Assembly (NCBI RefSeq): GCF_932526225.1
Contig: NC_064037.1
Coordinates: 15,996,601 to 16,060,600, forward strand
DNA: 64,000 nucleotides
Direction: 5' to 3'
Source: Nematostella vectensis
Taxonomy: Eukaryota > Cnidaria > Anthozoa > Actiniaria > Edwardsiidae
Position numbers and translations under genes: made by a program. This document shows, piece after piece, positions 58,101 to 64,000 of this stretch; within the stretch, counting starts at the first letter, position 1, and every line of letters starts with the position of its first letter. The notes below the pieces were generated by a model. It ran no database searches. It saw only the letters and a list, made by a program, of their open reading frames with translations, and was not told the origin of the DNA.

Positions 58101-61100
58101 TACCTCTTCCAGACCCCTCCGCCCCTAGGGGTCAGATAGGAACATTAACATACCTCTTCCAGACCCCTCCACCCCTAGGGGCGAGATAGCAACATTAACA
58201 TACCTCTTCCAGACCCTCCACCAATGGGGCGAGATAGCAACATTAACATACCTCTTCCAGACCCCTCCGCCCCTAGGGATCAGATAGGAACATTTACATA
58301 CCTCTTCCAGACCCCTCCACCCCTAGGGATCAGATAGGAACATTAACATACCTCTTCCAGACCCCTCCACCCCTAGGGGCTAGATAGCAACATTAACATA
58401 ACTCTTCCAGACCCCTCCACCCCTAGGGATCAGATAGGAACATTAACAAACCTCTTCCAGACCCCTCCACCCTAGGGGTCAGATAGGAACATTAACATAC
58501 CTCTTCCAGAACCCTCCACCCCTAGGGGTCAGGGAGGAACATTAACATACCTATTCCAGACCCCTCCACCCCTGGGGCGAGATAGAAACATTAACATACC
58601 TCTTCCAGACCCCTCCACCCCTAGGGATCAGATAGGAACATTAACATACCTCTTCCAGACCCCTCCACCCCTGGGGGCGAGATAGGAACTGGGCAAGTCG
58701 CACACTGAGTGGAGCGTAGCCAGAGTAAACAAACGCTATGTCGTCTGGGTTCTGTATCGATATGGAGAGAAAGTGTAAACATTAAGTGCCTTTTTAAGAA
58801 AAACGCTTCGGTAGGAAAGGATTTCTTTTATCATCTATTGTAGTAGTGGTAGTAGTCGCAGAACTAACTTTCCTACAAAACACTTAACATTTCAAAATAA
58901 AACTATAAATAGGCAAAAAGGCATTTTTTAAATAATATTTAAAGGAATTTCTCCGATCTATTGTTTCCATTTCGTTAAGAAAGCTAGTGTCACGTCATTG
59001 AACGTGAATTCTGATATACAGGCACATAGCGTGACATCTCGCATCACGCCATTGTACAGTCCACCGTGACTTCTAATGTAAAGCAAGTATAGCGTGACAT
59101 CTAGCATCACGCCATTGTACAGTCCACCGTGACTTTTAATGTAAAGCAAGTATAACGTGACATCTAGCATCAAGTCATTGTACAGTCCATCGTGACTTCT
59201 GATGTAAAACAAGTATAGCGTCACACCGTTTACCGCCACGCCTTTGTCAACAAACGTACCTGTTCCTTGACATCTTCTACAAAGAGCTTGATGGATTTTC
59301 TCATGGCCGTATACGTGCGGGCTCCCTGTGGCCTCAGGAGTCCCACCGTCTCCAGTGGAGTCAGTGTTTTGGACACTTGCTCGAAGCCGTAGGTCTGATG
59401 AAGTAAGGATGAGTAAGGAATACCTTACGAGTGAAAACATATACTGCCTGAACTCCCGTGATAGCCAATCATACTGAGCCACAAGCTATGTTTTCCATAC
59501 AAACAAACTTCCCTGGGCAATTTTCTTTGTGTTTAAAACATTGATTTGCATCTTAGTAAGAATGAAAAATATAGGATCGGCAAAAAAGGAAAGGTGGGGC
59601 GAGGCTCAAGCGTTCTAGCATTCTTTAAAAATCATCACATCCTTTTGATAAAATCATGGCCTACTGACAGCGTCAAGGCTTTCTGACAGCGTCAAGAACT
59701 TTTGACAGCGTCAAGGCCTACTGACGGCGTCAAGGCCTACTGACGGCGTCAAGGCCTACTGACAGCGTCAAGGCCTACTGACGGCGTCAAGGCCTACTGA
59801 CGGCGTTAAGACCTTTAGACAGCGTGACGGAAACAAATTAAAAAGTTACGAAGTACTTTGCGGCTTGAATGTTCAGGAAAGTCCCTGTGCATACAACCAT
59901 ACTCACGTGTACGATTTCTCGAATGTAGTACTCCAGCATCTTGGGCTTGAAGCCGTTGTTAGTTTGACACTGAATGCAGATCAGACGTAACACCTGGCGG
60001 AGAGAAAAGAAGGGCAAATGATGAGCGCGAACTTCAGTGTCAATAAGACACTCCTTTGCAAAGCAATAACGGGTAATTTTTCGCATTTGGAAAAATACAG
60101 GTTCATTAATCTCTCAATTTATAATTAAGATATGATACTCAAATCAGATGATCTGAGTAGACAGTCTCAGTTTCTCGCTTGATTTAGACCATCGATATAG
60201 GAGCGTAAAATATTTTGTCCTTTTGGAAAAAAAGGATGTAAAAACGTTTTAGAGTTGTAAAGTTAATCTATTAACAATATCAAAAACCTGTGAGTCTAGC
60301 CCTCCCCTTACAAACATCCACACCCAAAAATTTCAAATAAGCGCCTAGGGCGCATAGAGCATTTTCGGTGTGTCACCTTGGTGAGAGGCTTTTTCAGTGC
60401 AATGTACTTCTCAATATAAGAATTGATTTTCTCCGTATCCAGTCCTTGTGCGAATTCTATGGAAGGGGAGGCAAAATCATTATTTCAACAATCCTCAACT
60501 ATCGAAGGTAATTCTGAGATTGCATGTCTTTCATTATGAGAAAACTTAACCAGAAAAGCACGGGTAAAGGCTTTCCTCACCTTGTTCTATTCGAATCGAT
60601 TCTCGAAAATCTTCCTTGTCTGTCTCTTCTTTTATGAGCTCAGCAATTGTCATGTCTAAAATAGTAGGAAAAAAAACATGATAAAATGCCTATCACGTGG
60701 TACTTACGCATGGCAAGTAAAGAAACCATGTGGTACTTACGCATGGCAAGTATGGTTATCACGTGGTACTTACGCATGGCAAGTAATGCTATAACGTTGT
60801 ACTCACGCTGGCAAGTAAGGCTATCACGTTGTACTTACGCATGGCTAAGGAGGCCTTTGCTTTCTGCATGTACGGTAATCTTTGGACGTATTGCTTCATC
60901 TCACCAACAGTCTTGGCAGATTTATGTTCCTGTGAGATCATACCAAGGAAGAAAGAGTAGTTACTCTTTTACTAGAATAACTCTACTTCAAACCTGGATA
61001 ACTAATTTGGAGTTAATTTCTAGCATTAGGACATCCTGTTGCGAGTTTAATTGACTGGGGGGGGGGGCATTTATTTCCGCACCCAGGCTTCTCTTCGCAC

Positions 61101-62946
61101 AGTTTTTGTTTTGAACTTATAAAACTCATCAATATTTTTTATAGACATGTTGATCAATCGGATGTCCTTCTTTGGACACGTAATAAAGGTTTAATACCTA
61201 CAATGCCAAAACCGTTGACGTATTTCGCAAAACCGGTGCCCCTTTTACATCTATGGGTGCATACCTTTTTACCTTTTGTCAACGACACCCATCCCCCGAA
61301 CCAATGTTGTTGACTTAGGCCTGGAACTCAGCTATCACATACTAATGATAACATTGGCACGGGGGGAGGGGCAGCATTTATTTGTGTGACACACATGATT
61401 GCCAGACATGGGTGTAGCGTAATCGGTGAATGGCTAAACTAGTTTAGGCGCAGGTTGTAGCACTACACCAAAAAGATATTCAGCTTGGGGAGGGAATAGA
61501 ATCATCAAAAAAAAAATTTGGGGTATAATAGAAGACTAATATTACAGGCTAACATACATGGAGCATTATATAAAGCTGAAGTCATGAAGGATTATAGATA
61601 TATAAGTCAAGTACCCGAACTCTGATCTGATGTTCCAGACTACACCCCATGTAGACAGGATCTTAGTAAGAGATTTCAGGTTTTGTAATAAAGAAATAAT
61701 GCCTATCAAGAAGGTTAGTTTCGCTGTACAAACCTCGAATGCTGCACTGATCTGCTTGGCCTTTCTGCTCAGGTGGACGCCAACAGCGGAGAAATTCAAG
61801 TCTCTGATGTCACTAAAGAGCTCGTCCGCCGAGTTGAGCACGACCTTCTTGTCGGTCTGGGGCCCTGATGGCTGTGGGTTGACTCCCTTATCATCTGGCT
61901 GGAGGAAGCGTTCATGAGGGAACTTGGCGGTCGCTGCGACACAAGAAAATAACAGGATTTTCATCAAAATCATTTGCTGATTTTCTATGACCTTTCGGCA
62001 ATAACTTCAATAACAATTATGATAACTATTTTTTGCAGATGATGGATGCCCTCAAAAGTTGCCCATTCACAGCCTTGCTAACTTGATGTAGAGGCTGCTA
62101 GCTGGCTCTCTTTTGGGGTCATTCGGAATTGTTTTGTTTTCGAATATTGGGAATCCTATGGCGTGTGCAAAGACCGATGTGCACTTCGCACCCTCGCCCC
62201 ATTTTCGACTAGCCCTGAATGAGTCAATAACTTTACAAGACGGCAGGTCACTGTCTTTTAGCGATAGCTAATTGCAGGGACTTAGTTCAGATTTTTAGGC
62301 ACATAATGTGTTTAAATTTCGAAATAACCATAAAAAATAAAGTTTAATACTTTATTTTAAAAAGCAATTGAAAAAAATTGCTTTAGCTTCCCAAAATCAG
62401 CGGATGGAAATAGATGCTCTTCAATACGTGGTGCTTTGCTAGGATGGCAAAATGGCGGGTGACAGAGGCTGTTTAAGTCTTCTTTTGGGACAATCCCACA
62501 ACTCTTCCTTATTTGCCAACATGTCTTTTGCTCAGGAGGGGTAAACTCCTGTGCATTACTCATGATTATAGACTCAGATATTGATGGCTAGTGGAAACTT
62601 ATTTCTTTTGAGAGAAGAAGGTTTTTTTGTCCGTGGCCCCTTTTCCAAAAACAAAATAAACTTAATCAATGTAAGGGTGTTTATCAACAAACTTGGGAGA
62701 CCTGGCAAATAGCTTTTCCCTACTCAAATTCTACAAAACACTTATTATCTGGAAAACCATCAAGTACTCACTGTTGTGAATACCAAACAGCTCATCTATC
62801 AAGCCCTCATATGTAAGTTGTGTGAAGAGGGGCGTCAAGAGGTCGACATTTCTATCCAGTAGCAGAACGGTGTCTATTTGTGGGGGCAGTTGGCTCTCGC
62901 TGTCGGCCATCTCTCTCTTCTTGCGCATCATCATGTCTAGAACACG
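55128..62946 (-). CDS. VPS33A: VPS33A (Sec1/Munc18 family), C-terminal part, 11 exons
   Basis: The SM-protein subunit of the HOPS and CORVET tethers, which helps SNARE assembly on endosomes and lysosomes. Exons, 5' to 3': 62946-62772, 61933-61734, 60929-60839, 60655-60581, 60456-60377, 59993-59907, 59394-59260, 58751-58650, 56998-56932, 55981-55865, 55237-55128. All phases agree and give 412 residues plus stop. Family motifs in order: [159 protein letters not shown]. About 185 N-terminal residues are absent; I found no exon for them before 64000, so the gene is probably cut by the edge. VPS33B is less similar in the motifs I can compare. Confidence 0.94.
55981..56068 (-). repeat. 21-bp repeat on a VPS33A splice acceptor
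   Basis: Read on the minus strand, 'cacgtgtttgcag', which forms the acceptor of the exon at 55981-55865, is preceded by two more copies in 21-bp units (56013-56033, 56034-56054) and a partial one. Each copy ends in the same TTTGCAGG. Confidence 0.88.
56883..56931 (-). repeat. 27-bp duplication starting at a VPS33A splice donor
   Basis: Read on the minus strand, the intron begins 'gttagtccactgtttattct' at 56931. A second copy, 'gttggtccactgtttattct', begins 27 bp later. Both start with a GT in donor-like context. Confidence 0.8.
57045..58690 (-). repeat. 48-bp minisatellite derived from a VPS33A exon-intron junction
   Basis: About 33 units. In the coding sense each is 'ctatctcgcccc' plus 'aggggtggaggggtctggaa' plus 'gag', then the intronic 'gtatgttaatgttc'. 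The unit nearest the exon (58650-58690) is real coding sequence for [12 protein letters not shown] and its donor. Variants with 'ctgacccctagggg' form blocks. Confidence 0.95.
58985..59235 (-). repeat. 63-bp tandem repeat in a VPS33A intron
   Basis: Four units of 'gctagatgtcacgctatact' plus 'tgctttacattagaagtcac' and more, about 50 bp after the donor at 59260. The donor itself is not repeated. Confidence 0.85.
59640..59830 (+). repeat. 19-bp tandem repeat in a VPS33A intron
   Basis: About eight units of 'ctgacagcgtcaaggccta' with 'ctgacggcgtc' variants. Confidence 0.88.
60690..60850 (-). repeat. 32-bp repeat on a VPS33A splice donor
   Basis: In the coding sense the donor GCCATGC|gtaagtac of the exon at 60929-60839 recurs four more times ('cttgccatgcgtaagtacca' and one 'ccagcgtgagtac' variant) in units of about 32 bp. 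The first unit contains true coding bases. Confidence 0.92.
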
Positions 62947-64000
62947 CTGAAGAGATTGGACACAGACAACTTAACTGAAGACAACATACTCAGGAAAAAG
63001 AGAAATATGTAAATACCCATGAAAACAGAGCCAACATTAGCCAACATTGCTGGCACTGATATGCCTGGTTGGCCACAAGGGTACAAGGGGAATGTAGCCA
63101 AGCTATTTCACCACCCAACAAGGTATGCAAACGAAACAGTGCTTGCTTCGCTGGGCCAGCAATGTTGGCTATTTTGGTCAACAGCATTGTTGCCCAGGGC
63201 TTTAAACAGTCCTTATCTCAGTTCCATGGTCACCCTTAGGGGCTGCTGCTGAGTAAAACTGGAAGGTCAAAGGAATCAATTTTAGTAAACGCTGTTGATA
63301 GCATGGTATGCTCTAGGTCAGCTTATGAAAGGGGCTGAGGTTATACAGTACTCAGTCCCACTAACTGTTTTGGTAAGACATGTAGTACTTAACCCCTAAG
63401 GGGGTAGGGGGACTTATAAACATTAGGGTTTATTTTGCTAAGATTAAATTTGACTTTTGGCATGAGAAGGATTCTTGACTTGATAGCCTCCATCAGGAAG
63501 CATTAAATTGAATACAAAGACAAAAAAAAAACAGCTTTTGTGGAGCTAGAAATGCCCTGAGTTTACAAGGAGGTAAGACAGTCAAAGCACTCATTAGCTA
63601 AGACCATAGTTATACTTTAATGCTTTCTAAAGGTTATTTTTACAGTTTGAATGAGGTCAAACCTTTGCCCATTATTTTGCAAACATCCTCTTTGTCTCAT
63701 AGAGAAAGTGACAGTGTGTTGGCAAGATATAAATCAACACAAGGTTGAAAAAGTGTAATTGAAACAGAATACATAGTTGCAATGACATTTTGAGCATTAG
63801 CTCTTACTCAGAGCCATCTAATCTTTTCAAGGCTTGTCTGTAGCCTTTCTAGTTATACCACACAGCTGTGTTTGGGTCTGTTTGCAAACTATACATAAAA
63901 TGTAGGGCTCCAAGCAGTAATCTCATTTTCATTTAATCAGGCAACTTCCAACATTTGAATTATCTTTAAACATCTCAGCAACCCTAATCAAGTAAGGACT
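62947..64000. other. VPS33A upstream intron(s), no exon identified
   Basis: I looked on the minus strand for the preceding VPS33A exon. A frame near 63640-63690 gives DVCKIMGKG, faintly like the GKG segment of VPS33A, but flanking splice sites do not fit well, so I do not call it. Confidence 0.4.
63028..63180. mobile_element. Foldback element, about 150 bp
   Basis: 'gccaacattgctggc' on the left and 'gccagcaatgttggc' on the right are inverted copies, with the left end preceded by a second 'gccaacattag'. Non-coding. Confidence 0.65.

Noticed and set aside
57045-58690. CRISPR-like regular array
   Set aside because: There are no unique spacers: the whole 48-bp unit repeats, the genome is eukaryotic, and the unit is derived from a VPS33A exon end.
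63640-63690. Possible extra VPS33A exon containing KIMGKG
   Set aside because: No acceptor/donor pair gives a phase that joins the exon at 62946, and flanking residues do not match the family.

Overview
This is a eukaryotic, metazoan window. It is AT-rich, with spliced genes, canonical GT-AG introns and many dispersed and tandem repeats. The gene set (SoxF-type HMG factor, LIM-domain kinase, two-pore K+ channel, cobalamin-binding secreted protein, VPS33A) and the short, intron-rich style fit a cnidarian, probably an anthozoan such as a sea anemone. That species-level guess is inference, not something the sequence proves.

Layout. 1-13.1 kb: no gene I can support; MITE-like foldbacks, an internally deleted LINE remnant, a G-rich tract. 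13.1-14.9 kb: an intronless SoxF-like gene on the + strand with TATA, CCAAT and three CACGTG boxes in front. 14.9-22.9 kb: gene-poor, repeats only. 23.0-40.4 kb: a complete LIM kinase gene on the minus strand, 18 coding exons and 711 codons, assembled exon by exon with consistent splice phases. 40.4-43.3 kb: repeats, including two back-to-back minisatellites. 43.3-45.5 kb: a complete two-exon K2P potassium channel (minus). 46.2-47.3 kb: foldback elements. 48.1-52.4 kb: a complete four-exon intrinsic factor/transcobalamin-like gene (minus), flanked by inverted copies of one repeat. 55.1-62.9 kb: the C-terminal 412 residues of VPS33A (minus, 11 exons); its N-terminal exons were not found and probably lie beyond the right edge.

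The four minus-strand genes are head-to-tail neighbours with unrelated jobs: actin control, K+ leak, vitamin B12 binding, endolysosomal tethering. Nothing suggests a functional cluster.

The most unusual feature is how many tandem arrays sit exactly on gene boundaries. Five splice donors or acceptors in VPS33A and the cobalamin gene, one acceptor in LIMK, and the LIMK stop codon are each the first unit of a tandem repeat that runs into the adjacent non-coding DNA. This gives rows of decoy splice sites. I treat this as the main candidate for something not yet described.
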